64,000 bases of DNA, taken from assembly GCA_903632075.3 (NCBI GenBank), contig CAHIKZ030004123.1:5089501-5153500 (forward strand). Direction: 5' to 3'. Made by a program: the position numbers and the translations under genes. Below are positions 1 to 10,248 of this stretch, one piece after another (within the stretch, counting starts at the first letter, position 1; every line of letters starts with the position of its first letter). Origin of the DNA: Acanthosepion pharaonis. Taxonomy: Eukaryota; Mollusca; Cephalopoda; Sepiida; Sepiidae. Below the pieces are notes generated by a model, which was given only the letters and a program-made list of their open reading frames with translations, was not told where the DNA came from and did not search any database.

Positions 1-468
1 CAAATTAATCAGTAATATCTGTAATGCAAAACAAAAAAAAAAAGATCTTATTTATCAGGTATGTTCCAATATCTGAATCTTTTTTATTTGTAATTCCATA
101 TTTCTATATTTATGATCGGATTATTTTTTAAATTACATTTCGTCATTGGATTAAAATGCTTCATTATCCTATTCATCTGATTATATATCCTTCAAAAGAT
201 GACTCGGTTCAACAAAATTATTGCAACATTTACAGCAGTAAGTATAGAACTTCATTTAACTTTACTGGTTGACAATTATTCTATTCATTTGCCATAAATT
301 TAATATATATTTATTGAAACATTAGTTGCTTATGTAACTTGTCATATCCGAGTCTGAGTGATTAGAAATTTCGCCTTTCAACAATGAGTCTCGGGTTTAA
401 ATCTCAATTTATTTTCTGAATGTTACCTCCACGTAATCTTCCTTGAGAGACGATCAAAAGGTTTTTTG
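1..468. other. AT-rich sequence, no gene seen
   Basis: Low-GC sequence with no coding signal, RNA gene or recognisable repeat head on either strand. It leads into the LINE fragment that follows. Confidence 0.5.
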
Positions 469-979
469 TTATCGTTTGTAATGAAGTTCACTCTTACAAA
501 GCCCACGAACCTCTCGAGATGGATGGATGGTTACTGAGTAAGAGGCACGGTTTATGGAGATATATGGGAAGATAACGGTTGACCTTTGGATAAGATTGTA
601 GTGATCGGAGAAGCATCCACTTGGGAGTCGGTTACACACAACAGAAGTTCGTGGGAAGATGATGCCTGAGTGGAACTTACGCTTCAACAATAGAATACGA
701 AAAGGGGGTGAGGTTGGTTCGCTACAATGGGCGTGGCATGATGGGTCTGAACACTTTCCATGGAAATAGTTGCGAGAGACAGACAACATTTTGTATATGA
801 GAAAGAGATTTCAGGGCGAAAAATAATTCGTCACCTAAAAGGACGCGGAGATGCTTTTGAAACCGGGTTAGTTTGAGGTCAGAAGTATAGGACCCAAGGT
901 AATGACCAAACTGATATAATGGAATATGCATACACCTGTGTTCCCCCTCACTGGAATATGATTGGCTGGTGTCCATCAT
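469..979 (-). pseudogene. LINE reverse transcriptase, C-terminal fragment
   Basis: Minus-strand remnant of the carboxy end of a non-LTR retrotransposon reverse transcriptase. Two frames join near 770 by a frameshift. The upstream frame carries ALKSLSHIQNVVCLSQLFPW and the downstream one YFHGKCSD, then CNRLPSGCFSDHYNL. The same blocks (SLxHRRNV, FYRYYHGKCSDEL, LWNRLPxGCFPxHYNLNxFKSRV) recur at 1325, 41905 and 59570, so this is one interspersed LINE family whose 3' end is over-represented. The RT palm domain is absent, as expected for a 5'-truncated copy. Family level (jockey/CR1-like) is inferred from motif style only. Confidence 0.75.
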
Positions 980-1182
980 AAATACCGACGGACGTGTAGG
1001 AGAGTCAAGAGCCTTAGTCTGAGAGCTAAGTCTATAACGACGCCCACTGGACTACGCCATTGATCTACACTTCTTACCTGCGACTACGACGCGTACCAGT
1101 CGATTACTGCTACCGTATTCTACTTGGTTATAGTAGCCAAAACCACTTAGCTACTTCGTTCAAATATATCCCTTTACGGGAC
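912..1182 (-). repeat. ~270-bp interspersed repeat, inverted copy of 63629-63906
   Basis: The segment matches the reverse complement of 63629-63906 over nearly its whole length by eye, including ACTACGCCATTGATCTACAC and TACGTTGGTACGCG-like blocks around the middle. The minus strand holds TGGCGTAGTCCAATGGGCG, which resembles a tRNA A-box, so a tRNA-derived SINE is possible. I see no clear B-box, so the class stays open. Confidence 0.6.
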
Positions 1183-1189
1183 ATATCAC

Positions 1190-1255
1190 AAACTAATCAA
1201 CTAGTCAACAAAACTAGCACGCTAACCATTACACCATAGCGAGGTTTGGCAGGAA
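1190..1255 (-). repeat. tRNA-derived SINE fragment (A-box half)
   Basis: The minus strand reads GGTGTAATGGTTAGCGTGCT, a D-arm/A-box-like block of a tRNA head. The same block occurs at 2579-2645 and, in plus orientation, near 2160. The B-box half is missing, so this is a truncated SINE head. Confidence 0.55.
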
Positions 1256-1324
1256 AAACGTTGTCTGCCTTACTTGGCAGGCGGTGGCGAGCGTATGAGT
1301 AGACGAAGGACCAGGAATACGTTT

Positions 1325-1760
1325 TGGTGTTTGAAGCTGTTTTCTACCTTTACAAGAGTCAGATCAGGCTGAAAATGGAGCATTGCTCCTCGTCCATGTG
1401 GGTGATGAATTATTTTCCACTCTACAATCCCTTCCCCACAGACGAAACGTTGCAAACCACTCGCTACTCTATCACTCCTTCCTTGGAAAGTGTTCCGACA
1501 AACTACATTCCTTGGTTCCACCAGTTCTGACCTTTACGGCTAGGACCCACCATGCCACGCCCATTCTAAAGAACCACCCTTTGTATTCTATTAGTGAGAT
1601 GTAAGTTCCACTCGAGCAACTTCTTCCTACCAGGAACCAATTCCCAAGAGAATGCTTCCCCAATCACTACAATCTTAACCTGTTCAAGTCTAGAGTTAAC
1701 CGGTATTTTCCCCACAGTCTACAACGAATGGCTCTTGCGCCTTGTATAGGATGAATATTA
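1325..1760 (+). pseudogene. LINE reverse transcriptase C-terminus and 3' end
   Basis: Plus-strand copy of the same LINE family as 469-979. Reading frames shift, but FYLYKSQIRLKMEHCSSSMW, SLPHRRNVANHSLLYHS and FLGKCSDKLHSLVPP appear in order, followed by degenerate sequence for the LWNRLP...HYNLN block and a 3' end reading GGCTCTTGCGCCTTGTATAG before an A-rich tail. Stops and frameshifts show it is dead. Typical 5'-truncated LINE insertion. Confidence 0.75.
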
Positions 1761-1784
1761 TTGAAAGAAAAGTACAAGAGTCTT

Positions 1785-1965
1785 TTTTTCCATTTTCCCT
1801 AAAATTTCCTCAGTACTCACATGTTCATACCATGGTATTCTCAGTATCTTTCTGTAGAACCACATATCTGTTGCCTGAGGTCTCTTCATCTGTGAGGAGA
1901 TTGTCCAGCATTCATTGATGTTCGATATTAAATAACAGTTCACAACGTTAAGCGCTATCTGAATA
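1785..1965 (-). pseudogene. second LINE family, C-terminal fragment
   Basis: The minus frame gives CWTISSQMKRPQATDMWFYR followed by RKILRIPWYEHVSTEEILGK. This EMWFYRRMLRIPWTEHVSNEE motif is well known downstream of the RT domain in several non-LTR families, and other copies lie at 22300, 41400 and 58100. Only about 60 codons survive here, with no RT core. Confidence 0.7.
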
Positions 1966-2059
1966 TATTTTTGAAACCTATGTAGAGTCATATATGTGCA
2001 TATAAATGAGTGTCCACTTTGAGATACAGCTTCAAACACGAAACCGAATACCCGTGTAT

Positions 2060-2215
2060 TTGTCTACGCATACGCCCCACCGCCTGCCTACGGAGGCAGA
2101 TGATATTTTTTTCTTCAACATGGCCTCACCTGGTGGGCCTCGCTCGGCCAACTTCGCCGTGTGATAATGGTTAGCGAGCTAGTCTGTTTGACTAGTTAAA
2201 AAGCGTGTTCAGTCA
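2060..2215 (+). repeat. tRNA-derived SINE fragment
   Basis: The plus strand contains TAATGGTTAGCGAGCTAGTC with flanking sequence matching the SINE heads at 1190 and 2579. It is degenerate and has no clear B-box. Confidence 0.45.
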
Positions 2216-2456
2216 TTTCCTGGAGCCCTATATTAGTGACCTATTGCCAAACTAACCTGAACTTAATAAATAACAAAACTCTAGCTGGCCTCCATTTATT
2301 TCAGAATGGCCGACCCATCTAAGCGATTTTCAATATCTTCACTCGAACTAATTTTATCTCATTATTCCCCTTGTTTCGCCACCCGACCCACACACGTATA
2401 TTTGTCTATAACTGCTATCTAGGATATATATATATAAAGATTAAACAGATATACAA

Positions 2457-2515
<59 letters not shown>

Positions 2516-2530
2516 CAGATGAACAGACTG

Positions 2531-2579
<49 letters not shown>

Positions 2580-2646
2580 CTAGCACGCTAACCATTACAC
2601 CATAGCGAGGTTTGGCAGGCAAACCGTTGTCTGCCTCACTTGGCAT

Positions 2647-2692
<46 letters not shown>
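2457..2692. repeat. (GATA)n microsatellite split by a SINE piece
   Basis: GATA runs occupy roughly 2457-2514, 2532-2578 and 2646-2691. The third block is separated from the second by 67 bp of SINE head. Long minus frames here are only repeated YLSI translation of the array. Confidence 0.95.
2579..2645 (-). repeat. SINE head inserted in the GATA array
   Basis: This non-repetitive 67-bp block between two GATA runs has minus strand GGTGTAATGGTTAGCGTGCT, the same tRNA-like head as at 1190. Its neat boundaries in the array suggest insertion or retention of a truncated SINE end. Confidence 0.6.
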
Positions 2693-2693
<1 letters not shown>

Positions 2694-2796
2694 AAACACG
2701 GCATATATGTGTCTCTCTGAGTGAGTGCGTATGTGTGTCTGTGCAAGTATATGCATACATCTACATGTGAGTATACATATTAATTCCTGTGATTAT

Positions 2797-2831
2797 ACAC
2801 ACGCACACACACACACACACTACACACACAC

Positions 2832-2869
<38 letters not shown>

Positions 2870-3133
2870 ATAGAGACGAAGGCGTTTTTCCTATTGTACA
2901 TCCCACTACCTGCTGACGCATATGTGTGTGTGTATGCTTTTACCTATGTAGGCTTATATATAACTTTTTACAATTTAGAATTATACAGCAGCTCATTATA
3001 TAAGCATTTACATACACGCACCTAAGTAGGCCCACATACATAAATACACAGCCATACAGATGTTTGAACGCACAGATGTATGCGCATTCACACACAAATA
3101 TATATATACCCTCACACCGCTCACACACACATG

Positions 3134-3192
<59 letters not shown>
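2797..3192. repeat. (CA)n and (TA)n microsatellites
   Basis: CA-rich arrays pass into (TA)n near 2810-2866 and again near 3120-3190. Intervening sequence is AT-rich with no gene signal. Confidence 0.9.
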
Positions 3193-3193
<1 letters not shown>

Positions 3194-3539
3194 TGTGGGT
3201 TGGTGGTTGTCTCGCTACTGTTTGCCCCCTTCTTCTCCTTATCGAGCGTCTTTCTTTTTCCTGCCCCGATACAAATGCCTCATTCAATTCTGCCTTCAAT
3301 CTCCATTTTCCTATATTGAAGACGGACAGTTTCCCCGTTCGTTCCTGTTCGGCTTGTAAAAAGCGCTCACGGGGGGAAAAGTATGTTAAATTTCTTCTTT
3401 TCTCTCGTTCTTAACGGGCAAAGAATGAAAATGAAAGGGAAAAATAATCAAGCGAACGAAGGAACGAACAAACAAATATGTAATTGTACAAAAAGAAAGG
3501 GAAAAGAATGAGTTGCAGGGGAGGGAACTCTATGGAAAA

Positions 3540-3554
3540 CAAAAGGGAATGTAA

Positions 3555-3590
<36 letters not shown>

Positions 3591-3947
3591 ATTAGCTAGA
3601 AAGTAAGAGAGAATAAAAGCCAAGTCAGCATCAGAAGAAAAAAAAACAAGCGAGAAAGAAAGAACGAAAGAATAAAGAAGGAAGAAATAAGAAAACTTAA
3701 GTAAACTTAAAGAACAAAAAAACAAAAATACAAGTTAAAATGAAAGAAAGAAAAACCGAAGCAAATATTAGCAAAAAAAAAAAAAAAAAAAAAAATAAGC
3801 GAATAAGAAAGAAAGAAAGAAAACTAAAAAGAAACGAAGACACACTAGGAAATACGAAAGAAAGACAGAAGCAAACACGAAAAAAAAATAAGCGAATAAG
3901 ATAGAAAAGAAAGAAAACCAAAAAGAAACGAAAATACATAAGTGAAA

Positions 3948-3995
<48 letters not shown>

Positions 3996-4000
3996 AAAAG
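3540..4000. repeat. purine-strand (GAAA)n tract
   Basis: Strand-asymmetric purine tract: perfect GAAA runs at about 3555-3590 and 3945-3996, a poly-A of about 25 near 3772, and degenerate GAAA/GAAC sequence between. Minus frames of repeated FLSFFLS are artefacts. Confidence 0.9.
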
Positions 4001-4560
4001 CAAGATAATGGGCGAGGGAGTGACATTTATCCCTCAATTTCATGAAGATTTTGATAGCCGATACTTTGGAGATGATCACGCAAAACGCTCTTGCAATAAG
4101 CTATGGAAAACATCTGCCGACGACGTTTTGTGCCTAGGAGATTTTTCTTGGCCAATAATGGAATTATTAATTATTTATACGGGAGAAAGCACGTGTAATT
4201 GAAGGATTGGGCCAATTTCCGTCGCGTTTCCTTTGATTTTCCGTTAGATTTATTCCACCCCCCAATCTACATATCCTCCATTCTTCTACAACAGGCAATG
4301 CTTGCTTGGTTTACTCTATTTAACAGGTTCGTATTTTGAGCTCTAATTGTTGTGGTGTGGCACAACAGAGTCTTCCTGATCGCATATTGTGGCCTTTTCT
4401 TGTGGTGATCTCGCGCGGCAATTCACGTTGCTACACTCGGACTGTTGGCTTTGGGGAAAGTTGCGGTAGTTGTTGGCTACCGCCGTGGTTGTAGTAGTAG
4501 TTGTAGTTGCTATGATGCTGAAAGAAACAGTTGAACGGCGAGCGGGCTGTTTTTGTCAAA
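4001..4560. other. high-complexity island, no gene assigned
   Basis: Balanced-composition sequence that I could not match to any other part of the window. A 62-codon open stretch follows the GAAA tract at 4013-4200, but no family is recognisable and no splice context is convincing. It may be unique host sequence, either intronic or regulatory. Confidence 0.35.
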
Positions 4561-4849
4561 GTTTCGTTTGCTTATGAAAAACGCCTTTTCTTTTTCTTTT
4601 TTTTTTTCTTTTTTGGTACAAGATGGTGCTAAAAAGTTCTCAATCCGAACCACTTCCCAAAAGTAGTATTTCGATGACCAAACTATTTTTTAAGTTTAAA
4701 GAAGCCTGAAAAATGATTCACCAAACGAAATAGCATAAACTTTTCACGACTTTAAATTATTATCTTCTTAGTCAGGCTGGGGCATTTTCAGCACCCCCTT
4801 ATAAAAGCTGAATGTCGGTTGATTGATTTGGTTTTTACGAATTATTAAC

Positions 4850-5205
4850 GTTTTGCAGGTTATTTAAAGCTAGAAAATATTTTTAGAGTGTAAAATTTTT
4901 TTTTTTTAGATAATAATGATTTTTACTGGTAAATGTCTTACTAATTGACCCTTAACTGGGTGGAGAAAAGATGGATCCATACCTTTCCCAAGAATATGTG
5001 CGCGTACGTGAATATAACGAGCCCAACGATAATTGGAACTCGACTCTCCGATTTCCAATTCTGAGTCGTTTTCTATCACACCACCCGCACATCCAAACTT
5101 ACAGCAGTTGCTGTTCCCATGCAGTCACTCATCGAGGTTAACCAACGTTGCTTAACTTCAATGTTCGTACGAAAACCAGTGTTTCAACGTGATATGGCTG
5201 TAAGC
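4850..5205 (-). repeat. 5S rRNA-headed SINE
   Basis: Read on the minus strand, the head (5205 to about 5096) follows 5S rRNA order: GGCCATATCACGTTGAAAC-like start, GAAGTTAAGCAACG-like box A, a degenerate box C region and an end like GTGCTGTAAGTTT. A body then contains TTTACGTGCGCACAT-like and CTTTTCTCCACCC blocks shared with copies at 10601, 21350 and 57016. SINEs with a 5S-derived RNA polymerase III promoter (SINE3 class) are established in other animals. Family assignment beyond that is inference. Confidence 0.8.
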
Positions 5206-5520
5206 CCTTTCTACCACCCGTACACACAAGATTACAGTACCTGGTATTCCTAAGCTGTCACCTATCTAATCCAGCTTAATGTGCAAACAAATAACGTAAG
5301 CGAAATATGTAAGACGAAATAGCTTAGAGAAAAAAAAGGAATCGATATGAAAGAAAACAAAGAAGAAATGAACGAAGGAAAGAAAAGAACAAAATTCTAA
5401 GACCAATGAAAGAAAAAGGGAAGCGAAAATTAAAGAATTAGAAATGTTAAATGAAACATTTTGAAAGAGAGATATAAATAAATCTAAGAAGAAAAAGAAG
5501 AAAAAAGAAAGATTCGGCAT

Positions 5521-5742
5521 TTAATGAGTGAACATTAGCGTTATTGTCAGTTGAAATTTATAAAATCTTTTTCCTAGAACAGTTTTTTTCAAGAACATTG
5601 CTCTTTCTAGTATTGATGGGAGTTTCCTTTCAAACATTTTGTTTAAGGTTTTGTGGAAAGTCAACATCTTGATTATATTATAGTGTTTGGGAAGAAAAAC
5701 TTTTAAAAATCTGTGTAAATTGCGACTTTGTAAAACAAACAA
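5521..5742 (-). pseudogene. LINE-like 3' coding fragment
   Basis: The minus frame contains RKLPSILERAMFLKK, then RFYKFQLT. The same order (PPSILERAI...FLKSCLRERFYKFQPT) recurs at 37262-37516 with sequence further upstream resembling the end of a LINE reverse transcriptase. Interspersed coding repeat, no intact domain. Confidence 0.5.
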
Positions 5743-6187
5743 ATCAGATTCGAATTATAGCAGACATATTAGAACATATTTTATTAATTAATCAGTTACA
5801 CACAAAATAAAATCTCTTGTTAATGAAAATTATTAATAGGATACATTATCCTTACTGAGTAGAAATGAAATTAAAATGAAATTTAATTAACTTATAATTT
5901 ACAGGGAAAGATAAAAATTATACAGCAGTTAAAACACCAAATTATTAATCTACAAAGTTTCAGCTTTTAAACACACATAGTTATTATAAATTTTATACGC
6001 TTCAAGTATTTTTTCATCTAAATATTTGCGCGCTTTTTGTGTTTACTACTACGTGTATGTACCAGGTATAAATAAATACAGCATATCAAATAGTCGGGGT
6101 CCGCGGAATAGTACGAGTAGCAGCCGGATGTAACAGTCTGTGTCAGAGTCGGAGTCAGTAATACATCATATTGTTTCCAGTGTATTC

Positions 6188-6239
<52 letters not shown>

Positions 6240-6269
6240 TGTGTGTGTGTGTTTATGTGCGTGTGTGTA

Positions 6270-6309
<40 letters not shown>

Positions 6310-6310
6310 T
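6188..6310. repeat. (TA)n-(GT)n-(GA)n compound microsatellite
   Basis: TA, TG and AG arrays follow one another directly. Confidence 0.95.
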
Positions 6311-6409
6311 GTTTACCTTTAAAAAGAACGTGATATTTGTAAAATAATGAAACTGGTATAGCAGAGAAAAGTAAAATGCGTACATTTAGTCAGAGCATTA
6401 TAAGCAAAT

Positions 6410-6660
6410 TTTTTTTTTTTAAATTTTACACTATTTACATTGTTCGGGTTATTGTCCTCATATTTGTTGCCGTATTCACGATGTTTCGACCGTTGTACGC
6501 ACCGGCCTTCTTCATATAACTGGAATTTCGAAGCGAACACTTTATTTCGTCCACCGAGCTAGATTATTCTAGTTCCACGTGCCATGCCTCTTCTGGATGT
6601 AACAGTTATCTCCCATTAACTCAACTCTCCAAGTTTTTGTTCACCACTGCAGTAGGCAGG
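6410..6660 (-). repeat. short interspersed element with hammerhead-like core (family G)
   Basis: On the minus strand, ATGAAGA (6515-6509), a stem-loop GGCCG...CGGTC and GAAAC (6487-6483) follow in order, then GCAACAAATATGAGGACAAT-like sequence shared with 16126, 20853, 55002 and 55980. The adjoining 6545-6660 matches the interior of the SINE at 16243-16430, so this is a partial copy of that composite element. First core base C is A here. Confidence 0.6.
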
Positions 6661-6849
6661 TATTGAAAAGGTGGTTCAACACTTCACAGACACCTCTTCC
6701 GAGTAAGACCCCCCCCCTAGAAAAGAGCATGTCTAAAGACTGTGTGTACGCAATCATCTACAGGTAAAAAAAATATAATTTACCCTGTATGTGTGCGTAT
6801 GTAAATAAAAAATATGTGTATGTATGTAAATAAAAAATATAATTTACCC

Positions 6850-6856
6850 TGTATGA

Positions 6857-6915
<59 letters not shown>

Positions 6916-6917
6916 TA
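6850..6917. repeat. (TA)n-(CA)n microsatellite
   Basis: TA run then CACACACA, abutting the mariner remnant. Upstream at 6778 and 6842 are two copies of AATTTACCCTGTATG, which resembles the outward mariner terminal repeat in reverse. Confidence 0.85.
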
Positions 6918-7600
6918 CAGGGCAAATTGTCGCCATATTATATTTTTAATTTCGCGCATGCGCGTTGTTTTTGTTTTTCTTTTTGATTTTGTCGACTGCA
7001 TAGTATGGTAGGGTTAGTTGGGCACCGTTTCTGAGGAAAAGAACACCATGACTTAGTTTACACCGCTAAATATTTGAAAATGGGATGCTATACTGCTTGG
7101 AATTCGCGCCGGAAGCTCCAATACGAACATTTCAGAGTGATTGGGTTTCAACCTGAGGGCAGTGCAGAGGATTCAGGAAGAACTGGATGAATGTAATGTT
7201 CATTTCGAGGTACGGCAGCTCGGAAAACTCACTCTGGTCGTTCTTATTAAAAAAAAAAAAGAACTCCCGAATTTGTTCGTGAGAGCCTCTCAGGCTCAAC
7301 ATGGAGGCGTACATCAAGTGCCTTGACAAAGTAGTGCTGACCTGGGTTAAAACGGGCGACCTCATGAAGACCCTATGACTGGCAACAGGACTCTGCACCA
7401 TGACACACAAGCAGAAGAACCCAATCATGGCTATCAGACAATTTCTGCAACTACAACAACGCTTACATCTGACCGCCAAACTCCCAAGACTGAAAACCTA
7501 TTGATTATGTCTGGGGCGCAGTTTAGCGAGACGCCAACAAAACTCCTTGTAACACCAAATATGAACTTAAGTACATCTTTGGTATTCAAACATGAAACAG
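6918..7600 (+). pseudogene. mariner-like transposon remnant
   Basis: The 5' end CAGGGCAAATTGTCGCCAT resembles the terminal repeat at 35480. Internal translation in shifting frames resembles the mariner-type (mosDD34D-like) transposase: NSRRKLQYEHFRV-like start, RASQAQHGGVHQVP region, TRRRTQSWLSDNF-like segment and a final block encoding NKTPCNTKYELK-like residues at about 7535-7570. Multiple frameshifts and deletions, so inactive. The 3' terminal repeat is not found; the copy ends at a (TA)n run. Confidence 0.8.
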
Positions 7601-7634
7601 ACAGTCGCCAATTTGTGTTGATCTCAATGTCCAC

Positions 7635-7692
<58 letters not shown>

Positions 7693-7740
7693 GAAATTTT
7701 GAAAAACAAACAAAAATCCATAAATGTAGTTAAAATGAAA

Positions 7741-7794
7741 GAATTGTCGACGTCAGACGTTTCGGTTTTAATAAACCATTTTCAAGACAAATTC
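7741..7794 (-). ncRNA. hammerhead-like fold, family P copy 1
   Basis: Minus strand: stem I candidate GAATTTGTC / GACAATTC (one bulged T), box TTGAAAA (7785-7779), stem II GGTTT/AAACC, GAAAC (7763-7759) followed by GTC. U3-A8 replaces the canonical C3-G8 pair. Stem III would be only two base pairs, as in minimal hammerheads thought to act as dimers. Activity is unproven. Confidence 0.4.
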
Positions 7795-7861
7795 ATTGAA
7801 ATACAAATTCAGTTAAATATGACGAAAACGATGGACATAAAAACACAAGTCTTATCCAAGA

Positions 7862-8238
7862 GAATTTAGGTTTGTGTTTTCAGTAGACAGTATATAAGCA
7901 AGTGTAAATGGATAAAATCCGACAGAATGTAGAAATTTTGAAAAACAAACAAAAATCCATAAATGTAGTTAAAATGAAAGAATTGTCGACGTCAGACGTT
8001 TCGGTTTTAATAAACCATTTTCAAGACAAATTCATTAAAATACAAATTCAGTTAAATATGACGAAAACGATGGACATAAAAATGGTTTATTAAAACCGAA
8101 ACGTCTGACGTCGACAATTCTTTCATTTTAACTACATTTATGGATTTTTGTTTGTTTTTCAAAATTTCTACATTCTGTCGGATTTTATCCATTTACACTT
8201 GCTTATATACTGTCTACTGAAAACACAAACCTAAATTC
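7862..8238. repeat. 160-bp perfect inverted repeat, 57-bp spacer
   Basis: Arms 7862-8021 and 8079-8238 are reverse complements without a mismatch that I can find. The spacer 8022-8078 is the 5' part of the left copy. The right copy begins within the A run just before stem II of its hammerhead-like core, lacking box TTGAAAA. Confidence 0.85.
7980..8033 (-). ncRNA. hammerhead-like fold, family P copy 2
   Basis: Same elements as the copy at 7741: GAATTTGTC, TTGAAAA, GGTTT...AAACC, GAAACGTC, GACAATTC on the minus strand. It forms the left half of the palindrome centre. Confidence 0.4.
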
Positions 8239-8471
8239 GTTTTTTACAACATGGAAGATTGCAGGCTTATCCGGAAATACAGGAATTTTAAAATAATCAC
8301 GAACTTTTAGGAATACGTTATGAAAGCGTCGCCCATGTGACTACGGCGTGACCACGTTAAACGGAAAGCTGATCTTTTTAAAAATTTTCAGTTATCTGTT
8401 TTACTCTTGGATAAGACTTGTGTTTTTATGTCCATCGTTTTCGTCATATTTAACTGAATTTGTATTTTAAT

Positions 8472-8525
8472 GAATTTGTCTTGAAAATGGTTTATTAAAA
8501 CCGAAACGTCTGACGTCGACAATTC
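8472..8525 (+). ncRNA. hammerhead-like fold, family P copy 4
   Basis: Plus strand: GAATTTGTC 8472-8480, TTGAAAA 8481-8487, stem II 8489-8502, GAAAC 8503-8507, GTC 8508-8510, GACAATTC 8518-8525. An asymmetric internal loop (TGACGTC) separates the cleavage triplet from outer stem I. Confidence 0.4.
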
Positions 8526-8632
8526 TTTCATTTTAACTACATTTATGGATTTTTGTTTGTTTTTCAAAATTTCTACATTCTGTCGGATTTTATCCATTTA
8601 CACTTGCTTATATATATATATATATATATATA

Positions 8633-8816
8633 TAGTTTACGAAAAACTTTGTAATCCGTATGGGTAGACCCAAGGAGGATAAAATCCAGAGAGCTTAATG
8701 TAAATTCAGAGCAAATAATTTAAATAAAACAGACCACTTTAAGGTTCCATTTAATAAATTTATTATTTAAATAATTTATTACATGGAACCTTAAAAAAGT
8801 GGTCTGTTTTATTAAA
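8633..8816. repeat. repeat with foldback arms
   Basis: 8638-8720 matches the reverse complement of 36045-36150, so it is interspersed. AATAAAACAGACCACTTT...AAGGTTCCAT at about 8721-8751 is inverted at 8792-8816, making a hairpin around an AT-rich centre. (TA)n follows directly at 8824-8866. Confidence 0.65.
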
Positions 8817-8817
8817 A

Positions 8818-8873
<56 letters not shown>

Positions 8874-9423
8874 TTTTCTTAAACGATCGTGGTGATGTTC
8901 TCTGTCCCGTCTCTTTTTGTTTGTGTGTGTATATATATATATAAATATGTCTGGGTGCTTATATATCATAATCTGATTGCGCATGAGTTTAGGACCCCAT
9001 TCACACTCTTAGGATTAAAATGTATACATTGTCAAAGGACCGGATATAAAATTAGCTAAAGTAAATTCAATGAAGAAATAAATTGAATAACATATATATT
9101 TCTTCTTTTCTCCTCAGTAATTTTATAGTTGTAAACTTAATAGCGATTAAATTTTGATTTTGAAATTAGCAGTTTTTAATTTTAATATTAAATTTTATCA
9201 TATAATTTAGTAATTACTGGTTAGAATAATTTCTTTTTTAATACTACCAATATTTTAAACATCTGAATAGCTATTATAACATGACTTCTTTGTCAAGCTT
9301 TTTGAATTTTCCTATACTTGTATTTTGATTGGTCAATCTAGCTTTTGTAACATTGTTTTCCCCTTGTGAAGGATTGTTAATTAATTTGAAAATTTTAAAA
9401 CCATTTATTTTACATTCTTCATC

Positions 9424-9478
9424 ATCACTTGATAAGACACCGAGGGTGTTGAAACAAAATGGCTATTTTTGTAGTGAT
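9424..9478 (+). ncRNA. hammerhead-like fold with all three stems
   Basis: Stem I ATCAC/GTGAT (9424-9428, 9474-9478), box TTGATAA (9429-9435), stem II GACACC/GGTGTT (9436-9441, 9445-9450, last pair G-U), GAAAC (9451-9455), stem III ACAAAAT/ATTTTTGT (one bulge), U16.1 at 9472 and A17 at 9473. The C3-G8 pair is U3-A8, a compensated substitution likely to lower activity. A relative with stem-preserving differences lies at 45426. Confidence 0.5.
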
Positions 9479-9599
9479 TTTATAACATATTTATGTAATA
9501 AATTTTTTTTAAATAAATAATTATACCAGGTCTCTGTATTCGGATTATAAAAAGAGTGTGTCAACAGTTCGCGTCGATCAACGACTGAAGAGTTCAATA

Positions 9600-9634
9600 T
9601 ATATATATATATATGTGTGTGTGCGCGTGCGCGC

Positions 9635-9665
<31 letters not shown>

Positions 9666-9715
9666 TGTGTGTGTGTGTGTGTGTGTGCGCACGCGCGCAT
9701 GTGTGTGTGTAACTT
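9600..9715. repeat. (TA)n then GT/GC-rich microsatellite
   Basis: Short TA run then alternating purine-pyrimidine TG and CG dinucleotides. Such sequence can adopt Z-DNA. Confidence 0.9.
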
Positions 9716-9864
9716 TTCACGTAGCGTATAAATATTGTACTTTGATCCTAAGAAAATATACTGGAAAGTGTCATTTTGATTCTAGGCAAAGTGCACAGAT
9801 ACTACGCTGACCCTAGGTAGAAGTGCCGATTCCTACATATAGAAGCATGTCGTTTTTTTTTATA

Positions 9865-10110
9865 ATAAATCTAATATAATAATATAATATAATATAATAA
9901 TAAAATATAATAATTACAATATTTTATAATAATATAATATAATAATTATAATATTCTATAATAATATATTATAATGATATAATAATTATAGTATTTTATA
10001 ATAATATAATAAGATAATATAATAATATAATAATTATATTTTATAATAATATAACAATATAATATATTAATTATAATATTTCATAATAATATATAATAAT
10101 TATAATATAA
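9865..10110. repeat. TAATA-type AT satellite
   Basis: Irregular repeats of AATATAATAAT with interspersed ATTTTATAAT, almost free of G and C for 240 bp. Confidence 0.85.
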
Positions 10111-10182
10111 TTTCCTGTTCATTTAATAGGAATAGACAAGTTCGCTTATCGTCCGTTTCACACGCTTCCCCTGTCTTGTGAT

Positions 10183-10189
10183 GACTTTT

Positions 10190-10248
<59 letters not shown>

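Larger units (their letters stand above)
7690..8612. repeat. four-copy nested palindromic cluster (family P)
   Basis: Four copies of one short element: minus orientation at 7690-7866 and 7867-8078, plus orientation at 8079-8245 and 8388-8612. Each carries GGTTTATTAAAACC followed by GAAACGTC, then a body ending near TTACACTTGCTTATAT. (TA)n flanks both outer ends (7638-7689, 8611-8632). Copies are nearly identical by eye, suggesting recent duplication. Open frames across it (KNKQKSINVVKMKELSTSDV) reflect that near-identity; coding function is unproven. Confidence 0.85.

Noticed and set aside
2419..2760. Long minus-strand open frames rich in YLSI
   Set aside because: Pure translation of (GATA)n; no start context or conserved residues.
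3411..4079. Overlapping minus frames rich in FLSFF that look like membrane proteins
   Set aside because: Translation of (GAAA)n purine tracts. The same applies at 50138-50555, 52406-53387 and 56478-56849.
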